64,000 nucleotides of DNA from Sulfuriferula multivorans (GCF_003851125.1 NZ_BGOW01000003.1:1-64000); one strand, 5' to 3'; positions 40,601-48,196 are shown, numbered from the stretch's first letter. Translations and numbers: made by a program. Notes: generated by a model not told the origin, from the sequence alone.

Positions 40601-40927
40601 GATCGGCGCGATGACGCCGAGCGCGGCCGCCGGATTGCCGCCCTGTAGTGCGTCCACTGCCTGTTTGATGTTATCCAGCGCCGCCAGCGACTCGGCGACG
40701 ATCTGCGCTGCCAGCGCCAGCGATTCGGCAGTCGCGCCGGTGTCCCTGAAATCGTTGATATCCGGGTTGGCGGGCAGCGGCACGTTGGCGTTGGTCAGCC
40801 CCAGCATCTGCCAGATGCGCTGTTCGGCAGCCGCCTGATCGGCGGCGGGCAGCGCCGATACCGCCTGACTGACGCTATCCCGAAACCAGCTATAACACTT
40901 CTGGAAAACCGCATCTGGCTGTGCCAT
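37676..40927 (-). CDS. Giant 1083-aa beta-rich protein resembling DUF6603-type proteins
   Basis: Residues 1-~190 are helical. From ~200 to ~860 the sequence is a succession of short amphipathic and hydrophobic beta strands (QLQLINFGIAPDNGSFLKLQ, GGALELKLMAIGVKAIALIS, FGFTLTGIGGLIGVQH) typical of a very large beta sheet or solenoid. I associate this pattern with the DUF6603 family, from memory only. The C-terminal ~200 residues are acidic and mixed. No signal peptide is visible. It is the first gene of the distal operon, behind the promoter block at ~41.0 kb, and a remnant of its 5' end is found at 55.5 kb. Confidence 0.78.
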   Translation of the reverse strand: MAQPDAVFQKCYSWFRDSVSQAVSALPAADQAAAEQRIWQMLGLTNANVPLPANPDINDFRDTGATAESLALAAQIVAESLAALDNIKQAVDALQGGNPAAALGVIAPILRQLEQLRSVAGGRYPSAFSLGKILLTLSGDAQTGASAGQRAQKLATLLGASAAQSTDTQAALGLVTLLGGSLLDRSFAAPNPGFPLPGLPALAPNLPKLNLNAPGLGGTLEFSSAPPGIRAALNLAVNPAASVGGFKMSLTSSAGVSVFVPVLPPGQVQVSGDFGFTLSLSHVDPNGALVIGSDELGAKLSIGELGMALTLSNAAPAISVFARQGKATLKPRDGFLKLILGEGIALDFAVEAEADKFGTLRLKNGSGLKASLPVPTLPTGPFQLQLINFGIAPDNGSFLKLQIELSASFGVALGPFQASIDRLGVLLDVDASAPSLGFEFKPPNGVGLSLDAGIVKGGGYLFIDPASGDYGGALELKLMAIGVKAIALISTKTPAGYSLLLLIYGQFPAIQLSFGFTLTGIGGLIGVQHTASPTALSQGISNGALDAVLFPANPVGDAPKIINTLRTLFPVKAGGFVIGPMLELGWGTPSLVTVRLGLLIEANQFVILGQAIVQLPPLVSADLALLYLRLDFVGSVVFDPLRIAFDAKLVNSRVAFISITGQFAFRAEFGSHPTFLISAGGFHPAFKEIPSDIPMPFDRVGASFDIGFVGISYKGYFAITSATVQAGSEVRAWADIGIASIEGGFGFDAICYLQPKFYFQIDLYAYLAVQVFGLDFASIRLSGQLAGPGRWHIAGRAEVETPWPLPDFSINIDQAWGTDRDTPVVTVKVADLLGKEISSIANWSAQLPASGEAFLTLADVKTDGALLAHPLGSLAFQQKLVPLELRMSKASGSLIDGANEFRDPVLQLVQGAAAPASKASTVRSDYFAAAQFLDLSQDERLSKPSFEAYPAGYQLREDGFELDTLIEVELGYEEADLGEPEPVPRNRRLLSEVAFLQSKHGALMQFGSAGLSGLRDTARLQPAQSTALKVNPVPQVLASKDSLSAAPAVALQTSVWQAEQLRRYTPDVNAARIQIAELAELTV

Positions 40928-40940
40928 GCACGCTACCTCC

Positions 40941-41064
40941 CTCGCTGGCTGTCACGGCGGCTGATACAGCAGATGCCCGTGCAGCGTTTATGGATGTGTC
41001 TGCGTTTTATAGGCGACGCAGCCAAATTGGCTATGCATCCTATGGCCTAGACCATTTGGCCTAA
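40941..41064 (-). promoter_or_regulatory. Conserved promoter/operator block A driving the giant-protein operon
   Basis: Read on the minus strand, this block contains TAGGCCAAATGGTCTA (an imperfect palindrome, 41048-41063), a TATAAA box about 40 bp downstream (41011-41006), then a leader with GCTGCACGGGCATC and GTGACAGCCAGCGAGG just before the ribosome binding site and the ATG at 40927. Nearly the same succession, with the same spacing to within 1 bp, occurs at 55527-55653. Conservation in non-coding DNA between two distant sites in the same cluster indicates a shared promoter and regulator site. The palindrome position upstream of the TATAAA box suits an activator. Confidence 0.65.
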
Positions 41065-41087
41065 CGACAGAAACGCGACCCCTGGCT

Positions 41088-42599
41088 TCATTGATCGCCT
41101 GCGCGGGCGATGTAGCGCAACGCACGCAGGCTGGGCAGGAAGAAATACGCCCCGCCGCGCACCATGACAAACTGCGGCAGCCCGGTCACGCGCTGACGCA
41201 GGGCATTGTCGCGCTGCACGGTAAACACGCTGGTCACCGGGCAGCCGGGAACGGGCTGGTGATTGCCGAGCAGCGGGTCGGTTTCGCCGGTCAGGCCGGA
41301 AAACTTGCTGCTCGCCATCCATGCGTTCTGGATGAATTCAAACTGGCGCGCGATATTGGCGTTGAGGCAGATGAAATGCAGGCCGCGCCTGGGGTCATCT
41401 GGCGGCGCGGGCGCCAGTGCATCCTCCGGTTTCAGTTCGCAGCCATATTCGCGGCCGCGCCGCAGGATACGGTGAAAGCGCACCGACGACATCAGGTCGT
41501 CGCGGAAACCCTGCGGGCCGAACCCCAGCACGGTGATGAGTTTTTTCAGCAGGCTTGTTGGGCGACCGGGGAAATCGGTATTGCGCGGATTGGCGCGTCG
41601 CACATGCGCACCGAACGGGCAGCGCGCGCCAGACGGATCGTGATCGAACGTGAACTGGTTTTGCCGAATCTGCTCCGGGTTCGTGCCTGTCCCGGGAATC
41701 GGCTGTTGCTGAACCGGCACCAGCGCATCGCCCGCGCGCGTCCGCCCCACCATCGCCGCCGCCAGCATTTGCGCTTCGGCTTCATTGCCGCCTGCCTGCC
41801 GATGGACGAATTGCCAGAATGCGCGCACATCCTGTTCCAGTTGCCGCATCACCAGATAGGTCCCGTTGCGGCCGAGGTCTTTTTTAGCCGGCGCATCCAG
41901 CGCCGGCAGCAGGTCGGTGTTTGCAGCATCAGGATCGAGCAACGGTCGGTCGGTGAGCTTGCCGTATTCATTGCAGTAGCCCAGCAGGAATTCGCCGAGC
42001 GCAACCACGTTGCTGTAGTCATACCGGATATGGGCAGCTTGCTGCTGCGATTCCCAATCGAGTTGCGGCTGGCTGATGCCGTCGGCGAAGCCGAAGGGTT
42101 CGACGCCGTCGAGATTTTCGGTGTGGAGCCACTGCGCTTCGGCGAATGCCTCGTTCCAGACGTCGCCGGTACTGGCTTGCACAAACGCATCGAAGGCTTG
42201 CGGATCGGCAAAAAACATCACCACCAGATGCACCTCGTTTGCGGGGCCGCCCCAGTGCCAGTATTCGGGTGCGTTATCTGCTACATCGCCCAGCTCGCGT
42301 GCGCGGTTTTCCTGCGTCATGCCGCCGCGAAATGCGTGCGAAAAACCGGCGATCACCGACTCGGCCACGCCAAGCGCGCGCAAGCCCGGCGCGGTGAACG
42401 CGACTTGCAGCGCGGTGGTCGGCGGCGGGTTCATCAGCATTGCGTTGCTGACCGGTGCCGTGCGCAACCAGGCGCGCGCGGCGGCGGCGTTTTTTATCCG
42501 CAGCAGCGCATAGCGCGCCTGCGTCATGTGCTTGTAGCCAAAGCGCAGCAGGCCTTGCACGTCGGCGTAATCGACCTGGTTCATAGCAGGGCGAGCCAT
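41088..42599 (-). CDS. DyP-type haem peroxidase
   Basis: The 503-aa product carries the DyP signature EPFGFADGISQPQLD (GxxDG motif) near residue 175 and the proximal haem His in CPFGAHVRRANPRNTDF, with NRARELGDVADNAPEYWHWG before them. It is longer than the ~310-aa minimal enzymes, as in DyP class C/D-type proteins. It should oxidise large substrates such as dyes, aromatics or lipids with H2O2. No Tat or Sec signal is visible, so a cytosolic or cargo location is likely. AGGAG lies 8 bp before the ATG at 42599. The start overlaps the upstream gene by 19 bp. It is the last gene of the proximal operon. Confidence 0.88.
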   Translation of the reverse strand: MARPAMNQVDYADVQGLLRFGYKHMTQARYALLRIKNAAAARAWLRTAPVSNAMLMNPPPTTALQVAFTAPGLRALGVAESVIAGFSHAFRGGMTQENRARELGDVADNAPEYWHWGGPANEVHLVVMFFADPQAFDAFVQASTGDVWNEAFAEAQWLHTENLDGVEPFGFADGISQPQLDWESQQQAAHIRYDYSNVVALGEFLLGYCNEYGKLTDRPLLDPDAANTDLLPALDAPAKKDLGRNGTYLVMRQLEQDVRAFWQFVHRQAGGNEAEAQMLAAAMVGRTRAGDALVPVQQQPIPGTGTNPEQIRQNQFTFDHDPSGARCPFGAHVRRANPRNTDFPGRPTSLLKKLITVLGFGPQGFRDDLMSSVRFHRILRRGREYGCELKPEDALAPAPPDDPRRGLHFICLNANIARQFEFIQNAWMASSKFSGLTGETDPLLGNHQPVPGCPVTSVFTVQRDNALRQRVTGLPQFVMVRGGAYFFLPSLRALRYIARAGDQ

Positions 42600-43909
42600 G
42601 CGCTAATCTCCTCGTTGCTCATCGACGCGGATTCCAGGCCACAGCGGATACGCGTGTTGCGTTCCAGATCGATTGCGGTCAGACCGGGGTAAGCCTTGTA
42701 CCAGACCTGCGTCGGCAGCGTATGGCGGCGCAGGTATTCCTTGTATTTGCATTCGTCGGCGCAGCCGTCCAGCACCAGCCAGTTGGTTCTGGGATAGCCG
42801 ATAGCGTTGCTGAACGAGGCATTCAGGCCGAAACCGGCCTTGTTGATGAAATCGTCCATGTAACTCTCGACGCTGCCGTCGTAGTTGCTGAAAAACGCCG
42901 CGCGGCGCGCTGTTTTCACGAGCGCCCAGGGCTTGGCGCCGCCGATAAACACCCAGCGCGCGAAGTGGATCGAACGGATGCGTCCCAGGCGGCCGGGGCG
43001 GACCAGGTGCCGTGCAGCATAGTTGACGGTGAGGAGTACGCCGAGGGTGGTCAGCAGTCGCAGCAGGCCGGGCTTCAGGCTGCCCATCGCGCTGAACTGG
43101 TTGGTGACATCGTGATCTTCGCCGAGCGCCAGCGCGTCGGACCAGGCCTGATCGACGCTGGGGTAGAGCGCCGGATCGGTTTTTTCCAGCTGGCGCAGGC
43201 GGAGGAGATAGAACGGCGCGGCCACGATGAGCAGCGGCAAGGCCAGTAACAGCAGCACGGGCAGGCCGATCAGGTGCAGGGTGTCTTTTATCCACCACCC
43301 CAGCGGCGTTGGCTCCTCGGCGGACAGCATGAGGCGGCTAATGGCGGTCTCTTCCTTGATAAAAGCGGCGAGCTGCGCGTGTATTTCCCGCGGCGGCATT
43401 TTTTCGAGCGCAGATGCATGGCGCGTGAGGTAGTTTTCCAGCGCGTCGCGCAGCGCCGCTTCTTCGCGCACCTGCCACAGCGTGCGTCCGCGACAGTTCA
43501 CGTAATTGGCGATGGCGGGGCTGCGGTGCCGTTTCATCCAGGCCACCAGGTCGGCGGTGGAGGTGAAGCCTTCGCAGCAGGAAAACAGCATGCTCAAGCC
43601 GACCGCTGCGCGCCGTGCCAGCTCTTGCAGGAAGGCGTTTTCATTGCCGTCGATGTCGCCGAGCAAGGCGAAATAGAGCGGATAGGCGGGTACCGGCAGC
43701 CCATGGACGCCTACATCTGCGGTCGTCTGATCGTCGAGGATCAGCAGGCGTGCGACATGCAGCGTGTCGAACTGCGCGAACGGGATCAGCGTGTTGTCCG
43801 GGTTGACGCGCCCGGGTGCGTGGTTCATCGAAGCGAGCAACTGGCGCAGCTCAGCCTCGCGTGCCGGCATGATCGGCGCCAGGATCATGAATTGGGTCTG
43901 CGGTGTCAT
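42581..43909 (-). CDS. Membrane-anchored unknown protein linked to peroxidase genes
   Basis: The 442-aa product is not assigned to a named family. A hydrophobic hairpin lies near residues 210-245 (LIGLPVLLLLALPLLIVAAP). The C-terminal region has the strongly patterned segment RAAFFSNYDGSVESYMDDFI followed by GYPRTNWLVLDGCADECKYK, which looks like a conserved alpha/beta (possibly ferredoxin-like) domain. It overlaps the DyP gene by 19 bp and the catalase-like gene by ATGA, placing it firmly in a three-gene haem-oxidation module. It might anchor or serve the two haem enzymes; this is inference. Confidence 0.72.
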   Translation of the reverse strand: MTPQTQFMILAPIMPAREAELRQLLASMNHAPGRVNPDNTLIPFAQFDTLHVARLLILDDQTTADVGVHGLPVPAYPLYFALLGDIDGNENAFLQELARRAAVGLSMLFSCCEGFTSTADLVAWMKRHRSPAIANYVNCRGRTLWQVREEAALRDALENYLTRHASALEKMPPREIHAQLAAFIKEETAISRLMLSAEEPTPLGWWIKDTLHLIGLPVLLLLALPLLIVAAPFYLLRLRQLEKTDPALYPSVDQAWSDALALGEDHDVTNQFSAMGSLKPGLLRLLTTLGVLLTVNYAARHLVRPGRLGRIRSIHFARWVFIGGAKPWALVKTARRAAFFSNYDGSVESYMDDFINKAGFGLNASFSNAIGYPRTNWLVLDGCADECKYKEYLRRHTLPTQVWYKAYPGLTAIDLERNTRIRCGLESASMSNEEISAWLALL

Positions 43910-45150
43910 GGCGGCTGCTCGAACGTCTCATCGCCAGTGGGCTCATAGTGCGGCACTGCGTTCAGCGTATGCCGCAGCCTGGACAACTCGAAATACATGC
44001 GCTGGCGGGCACGGCTCTGGTTTCCCAGCGGGCGGTGTTCGGCGATGGTGTGCCACGGGTTATAGGAAAGCTTTTTGGCGAATGCCAGTTGCGCCGGGGA
44101 ATCGAATGTCTGTTTGTAGAGACGCAGCGTGGCCACCGAAACGCGCGGCGAAAGCTTCTCCGGCCACAACACCGCGTTGTTCTCGATCGGCATCCGGAAT
44201 GGGTCGATTTGTCTTTGCAGGCGGATGTCGAATTCGACGTCGCCCTGGTTCAGCGCCGTGACCATCGCGTCGCGCAGATAGTCGTCGGGCGGGCGCAACG
44301 GCAGACGCGGAATCGGCGTGCGCTGCCTCGATTTAGGCCACACCGAATATTGCATCGCCTGGCCTTCGCCCAGCAGATACGGCACGCAACTGAAGTAGGG
44401 TGCCTCGAACGGACTGCTCTGCGTCTTGATGAACAGCGCCTGCATGATGAGGTCGAGCATGTGCGGGCGTTTGAAATTAAGGAAATGGAATAGCGACGCG
44501 TTCTTCAGGCTCCAGCGCTGCAAGTGTGCGTTGGCTCGGGTATCCGGCGTGACGAAGGTCGGCGTGGAGACGCCGAACAGGTCCAGCGTGTGCTGTTCTT
44601 CGTCCATCAGCTTTGCACCCGGCACGCCCATCAGCTTGATGCTGATGCTCATGAAACCGACGTCGTCGATGTCCGGCGTGATGTAGGGGCCGGGGCCGGA
44701 AAACCGTACCCAGGCAGCAAAACTGTACGGCCTGGCGTAAATGCCGTGGCGGAACGCCGGCGGAATATTGTCGTGCACGATGAACTCGCCCCGCACGATG
44801 CCGTGTGTCTTGGTGTTGCCGCCGCGCTCCATGCCGCCGGGTTTCCACAACCCGCGCATCTGCTGCTCGAAAGTGGTGATGATCGAATCGAGATATTCCG
44901 TTTCACCCGGCAGCGGTTTTTCCTCGGCGAGCTGCAGGCCTTCATCGCGACGCTGCCAGTTAATCAAGGCCGTGACCAGGCGCGCCAGCGGATCGCGCAG
45001 CAACGCGTCGAACGGTGGACGCAGCCAGGGGTCGATGCGCCGCTCCATCTGCAACAGGAAGGTGGACGTATCGGCGAGCCAGTTCAGCACTGCAGAGCCG
45101 GTATTGGCGCGCGGCACCGGGCGGCTGGTATGGGTGATTTCGCTGGGCAT
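43906..45150 (-). CDS. Catalase-related haem protein
   Basis: The 414-aa product shows elements of the catalase core: TKTHGIVRGEFIVHDNIP with the distal His region, AAWVRFSGPGPYITPDIDD, and the haem-end segment SYNPWHTIAEHRPLGNQSRA followed by RQRMYFELSRLRH, which contains the proximal R-x-x-x-Y. It lacks the length and some motifs of true catalases. This resembles the catalase-like hydroperoxide lyases and allene oxide synthases, so an oxidised-lipid substrate is possible. No signal peptide. It overlaps the 442-aa gene by 4 bp and follows a 52-aa gene by 2 bp. Confidence 0.82.
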   Translation of the reverse strand: MPSEITHTSRPVPRANTGSAVLNWLADTSTFLLQMERRIDPWLRPPFDALLRDPLARLVTALINWQRRDEGLQLAEEKPLPGETEYLDSIITTFEQQMRGLWKPGGMERGGNTKTHGIVRGEFIVHDNIPPAFRHGIYARPYSFAAWVRFSGPGPYITPDIDDVGFMSISIKLMGVPGAKLMDEEQHTLDLFGVSTPTFVTPDTRANAHLQRWSLKNASLFHFLNFKRPHMLDLIMQALFIKTQSSPFEAPYFSCVPYLLGEGQAMQYSVWPKSRQRTPIPRLPLRPPDDYLRDAMVTALNQGDVEFDIRLQRQIDPFRMPIENNAVLWPEKLSPRVSVATLRLYKQTFDSPAQLAFAKKLSYNPWHTIAEHRPLGNQSRARQRMYFELSRLRHTLNAVPHYEPTGDETFEQPP

Positions 45151-45152
45151 GG

Positions 45153-45311
45153 TCAGAGGCGCTTATCGTGTTGGAAAACGAGGGGCAACGCGGCGTCGTT
45201 TTCCGTGCCGTAGTTGCGTATGAAAAGGGTGTGGCCGAAGGCGGCAACGAGTGCGCCGGGAATGAGCACAAAGATTTTCAATCGGCGCGAACAGGGAAGG
45301 CGTTTATTCAT
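45153..45311 (-). CDS. Small predicted membrane protein (52 aa)
   Basis: The ATG at 45311 overlaps the TPR gene stop by ATGA and the frame runs 52 codons (MNKRLPCSRRLKIFVLIPGA...) to a TGA just 2 bp before the catalase-like start. It has a basic N-terminus and one hydrophobic segment (LKIFVLIPGALVAAFGHTLF), so it should be a single-pass inner-membrane or signal-anchored protein. It fills what would otherwise be the only gap in the operon, which is the main reason to believe it. No family is recognised. Confidence 0.6.
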   Translation of the reverse strand: MNKRLPCSRRLKIFVLIPGALVAAFGHTLFIRNYGTENDAALPLVFQHDKRL

Positions 45312-47617
45312 GGCGCACTCGCTTTTTTCTCATTCATTCTGGTTTGGATTTTCTCCATATTTCTAGCGGTCGTCCTGGTCGATGGGTTATCCGGGCCGTA
45401 GATTCGGGTGAGAATTTTGAGCGCCCGCTGGGCATAGGCGAACGCGTCGCTGAGGTCACCCTTGTCCAGGAGAATCTGCCCGATGTTGTTGGCGCGGATG
45501 GCGACGTTGGGATGCTCAGGACCGAACACCTGTTCGTCAATTTTCAGTGCCTGCTGGGAATAGGCGAGCGCCCCGTCGAGGTCGCCCTTGGCCTTGAGAA
45601 TCAGTCCGATGTTGTTGGCGTCAATGGCGACGCTAGGATGTTCGGGGCCGAACACGGTCTCGTCGATCTTCAGTGCCCGCCGGGTGTAGGCGAGCGCCCC
45701 GTCGAGGTCGCCTTTGGCCTGGAGAATTTGCCCGATGTTGTTGACATCTCTGGCGACACTGAGATGTTCGGGGCCGAACAATTTTTCGTCGATCTTCAGC
45801 GCTCGCTGGGCATAGGCCAATGCCCCGTCAAGGTCGCCCTTGGCCTGGAGAATTTGCCCAATGTTATTGGTAATGGTGGCGACACTGAAATGCTCCGGGC
45901 CGAACGCCTTCTCGACAATCTTCAGCGCCCGGTGGCTATAGGCAAGTGCCCCGTCAAGGTCGCCCTTGGCCTGGAGAATCTGTCCGATACTGGCGGCAAT
46001 GGCTGCGACGCTAAAATGCTCCAGGCCGAACACGGTCTCGTCGATCTTCAGTGCCCGCTGGGAGTAGGCAAGCGCCCCATCGAGGTCGCCCTTGGCCATG
46101 AGAATCTGCCCGATGTTGTTGGCATCAGTAGCGACGCTAAAGTGCGAGGGTCCGTACACCTGCTCATCGATTTTCAGTGCCCGCTGGCTATAGGCGAGTG
46201 CCCCATCCAAGTCGCCCTTGGCCATGAGAATCTGTCCGATGCTATTGGCGACAGTGGCAACACTCGCATGCTCGGGGCCGTACACTTGCTCGTCGATCTT
46301 CAGCGCCCGCTGGGAATAGGCGAGCGCTCCGTCGAGGTCGCCCTTGGCCTTGAGAATTTGACCGATGCTGTTGGCGACAGCAGCAACGTTTGCATGCTCG
46401 GGCCCAAACACTTGCTCGTCGATCTTCAGCGCCCGCTGGGAATAGGCGAGCGCCCCGTCGAGGTCGCCCTTGGCCATGAGAATCTGCCCGATGTAACCGG
46501 CATCATTAGCGACGCTAAAATGCTCGGGTCCGAACACTTTCTCGTCGATCTTCAGCGCCCGCCTGAAATGGACGAGCGCCCCTTCCAGGTCGCCCTTTAT
46601 TCCGATAACCACCACCCCCATGACTGTACTCAACTGCGCCACAGCCAAGGGGGCAGTGGCTTCGTCAAACTGCGCCAAGCCTTCACGCACGATGTGCTCT
46701 GCTTTCGCGAAGTCGGATAACTGGGCATAGGCGGTAGCGAGGGCCAGGTAGAAATCTGGCAGCTTAACCAGGTCCAGTGCCTTTTTCAGGTGCGGGATAG
46801 CCTCGGCAAAGCGGTAGCGTTCCAGTAATGCATACCCCTGATTGTAGGCCGCCTCCGCCTCGTCGAACTTCGCCAGAAGCCGCTGTTTGTGAGCAGCCGC
46901 CTCTTCGTCAGCCTTTTCCAGCAGTTGCTGTTTGACGGCGCTGATTTCAGTCTTGACCTTTTGCGGCGTGGGCGGCGGCGGTAGCTTCATGCCATGTTCC
47001 AACTGATCCAGGCGGGCGAGGATCGCGTCTTGGCTCGTCTTCTGGCCTTGCAGAATGCTTTCGGTATGTTTACCCAATTGCTCGTCCACGATGGCCCCAA
47101 TGCGCTCGTAGTCGATGCTCTTGCCGCTGATCCTGGCCAGGCGTTCCAGTTTGTTGTTGTAGTCAGCCAGTGTTCTTTCCAGTTGTGCCGCATCGACTTT
47201 CCGGTCGGCGAGGAGACCCTGCCGCAGGAATTCCAGCGTCTTGCCGTCCGACTGCATGGCCGGGAGCAAACCTTTGATGCCTTCCTCATAGGCTTTCTTG
47301 CTGATGGCGCAACTGTTGAAGCCGGTTGCCAGCGCCTTGACGAACTCGTTGAGTTTTTGGGTGGCGGCAGCGGCCTGTTGCAAGGTCTTGGGCGCAACGG
47401 CCACCCGCCCGCCGAGTACGCTCAGGCCGCTGAGCGTGGCTTCCAGGCCGGTTGCCGAGTACTGGATAGACAGTTGCCTGACGTCAATCTCGTAGCGGAT
47501 GTCGTCGCTGCTGCAGGTGATTTTCCTGGCGGCCTGGGCGGGCGCTACCCACACTGCAGTGATCAGGCACAGGCAAAGGGAAGCCGCCGTGGCAGCAGGT
47601 AAGTGCCGACTTGTCAT
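45308..47617 (-). CDS. Exported TPR-repeat protein with nine 42-aa tandem repeats
   Basis: The 769-aa product has a signal peptide (MTSRHLPAATAASLCLCLIT, cleavage after AQA). Next comes a ~90-residue domain with CSSDDIRYEID and ATGFNSCAISKKAY that is related to the small protein encoded upstream, then a helical region and several divergent TPRs (residues ~240-365). Nine near-identical 42-aa kinesin-light-chain-type repeats follow (unit like PEHFSVATDANNIGQILMAK-GDLDGALAYSQRALKIDE). TPR arrays bind peptides or assemble complexes, here presumably in the periplasm. Start at 47617 overlaps the previous stop by ATGA. Confidence 0.88.
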   Translation of the reverse strand: MTSRHLPAATAASLCLCLITAVWVAPAQAARKITCSSDDIRYEIDVRQLSIQYSATGLEATLSGLSVLGGRVAVAPKTLQQAAAATQKLNEFVKALATGFNSCAISKKAYEEGIKGLLPAMQSDGKTLEFLRQGLLADRKVDAAQLERTLADYNNKLERLARISGKSIDYERIGAIVDEQLGKHTESILQGQKTSQDAILARLDQLEHGMKLPPPPTPQKVKTEISAVKQQLLEKADEEAAAHKQRLLAKFDEAEAAYNQGYALLERYRFAEAIPHLKKALDLVKLPDFYLALATAYAQLSDFAKAEHIVREGLAQFDEATAPLAVAQLSTVMGVVVIGIKGDLEGALVHFRRALKIDEKVFGPEHFSVANDAGYIGQILMAKGDLDGALAYSQRALKIDEQVFGPEHANVAAVANSIGQILKAKGDLDGALAYSQRALKIDEQVYGPEHASVATVANSIGQILMAKGDLDGALAYSQRALKIDEQVYGPSHFSVATDANNIGQILMAKGDLDGALAYSQRALKIDETVFGLEHFSVAAIAASIGQILQAKGDLDGALAYSHRALKIVEKAFGPEHFSVATITNNIGQILQAKGDLDGALAYAQRALKIDEKLFGPEHLSVARDVNNIGQILQAKGDLDGALAYTRRALKIDETVFGPEHPSVAIDANNIGLILKAKGDLDGALAYSQQALKIDEQVFGPEHPNVAIRANNIGQILLDKGDLSDAFAYAQRALKILTRIYGPDNPSTRTTARNMEKIQTRMNEKKASAP
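45395..46528 (-). repeat. Nine tandem 126-bp units encoding TPR repeats
   Basis: This DNA consists of nine head-to-tail 126-bp units, each encoding 42 residues. Core segments such as the codons for AKGDLDGALAYSQRALKID are almost invariant while the GPEHxSVAxxAN segment varies. Such arrays expand and contract by recombination, so strains should differ in repeat number. Unit boundaries were set from the protein (GPEH start). Confidence 0.85.
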
Positions 47618-48102
47618 GGACTTGTACCCCCGAGCGACTGGGACATGGCGATGTACTGGCGCACCAGTTCCGCCAGGCGTGCCGGGTCTTGCGCTGGCTG
47701 CCCGGCAAAGGAATCGATCTGTCTGGCCAGGCTGTCCAGCGCCTGAAACCGGGCGCCGTATTCGGCGTATTGCATCTTGCCAATGGCGCAACTGTTGTAG
47801 CCTGCCACTACAAACTTGCGGAATTCCTTGCCTTGTTGCATGCCTTCGGATAATGCCTGCAACTGTTTGGGGTCTAGCCTGGCCGCGAGCTTGCCCTTAT
47901 CCGCGAGGCTTAGCTCGAACGCCGCCGCATAGGCCCAGTAATCGGTGGTGAAATCGCGCAGATCGATCTGATGGCGGAGGTCTCCATTACCGCAATCGAC
48001 TTCCTGTCCTCGTTTGAGAAAGACGTCGTAAGCCAGCCACGTCCCGACAATGAGCAGCGCGGCAGCAACTACCACGATGAGCTTATTCCTGTTCATTGGC
48101 AT
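47614..48102 (-). CDS. Small membrane-anchored protein sharing the TPR-protein N-terminal domain
   Basis: The 162-aa product has an N-terminal signal anchor (NKLIVVVAAALLIVGTWLAY) and a ~100-residue outer domain. It aligns with the N-terminal domain of the downstream TPR protein: C-x-x-x-D-L/I-R-H/Y-Q/E-IDLR-x-F..., then VAGYNSCAIGKMQYAEYGA against ATGFNSCAISKKAYEEGIK. The shared pair of Cys suggests a disulfide. The family is not recognised. Its stop overlaps the TPR gene start by ATGA, so the two paralogous domains are made together and may interact. Either M1 or M3 may be the start. Confidence 0.75.
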   Translation of the reverse strand: MPMNRNKLIVVVAAALLIVGTWLAYDVFLKRGQEVDCGNGDLRHQIDLRDFTTDYWAYAAAFELSLADKGKLAARLDPKQLQALSEGMQQGKEFRKFVVAGYNSCAIGKMQYAEYGARFQALDSLARQIDSFAGQPAQDPARLAELVRQYIAMSQSLGGTSP

Positions 48103-48196
48103 TGCTGTAAGCCAGGCGCGCGGCGCCTATCAGTGTGTGCCCGCCTGAAACAAGCGCAGTGGCGGCTTGAAAACGAAAAACAGGCTGGTCATTCAT
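48083..48196 (-). CDS. Possible 37-aa peptide gene
   Basis: An ATG at 48196 overlaps the end of the di-haem protein gene by 8 bp, and the frame encodes MNDQPVFRFQAATALVSGGH... for 37 codons to a TAA that overlaps the start of the 162-aa gene by 20 bp. It bridges the two genes in the same manner as other coupled genes here. No clear ribosome binding site or family is seen; it could be a coupling leader rather than a functional peptide. Confidence 0.35.
   Translation of the reverse strand: MNDQPVFRFQAATALVSGGHTLIGAARLAYSNANEQE

Noticed and set aside
45395-46528. Regular repeats suggesting a CRISPR array or satellite DNA
   Set aside because: The 126-bp period is in frame with TPR units of an open gene; there are no short repeats separated by unique spacers.
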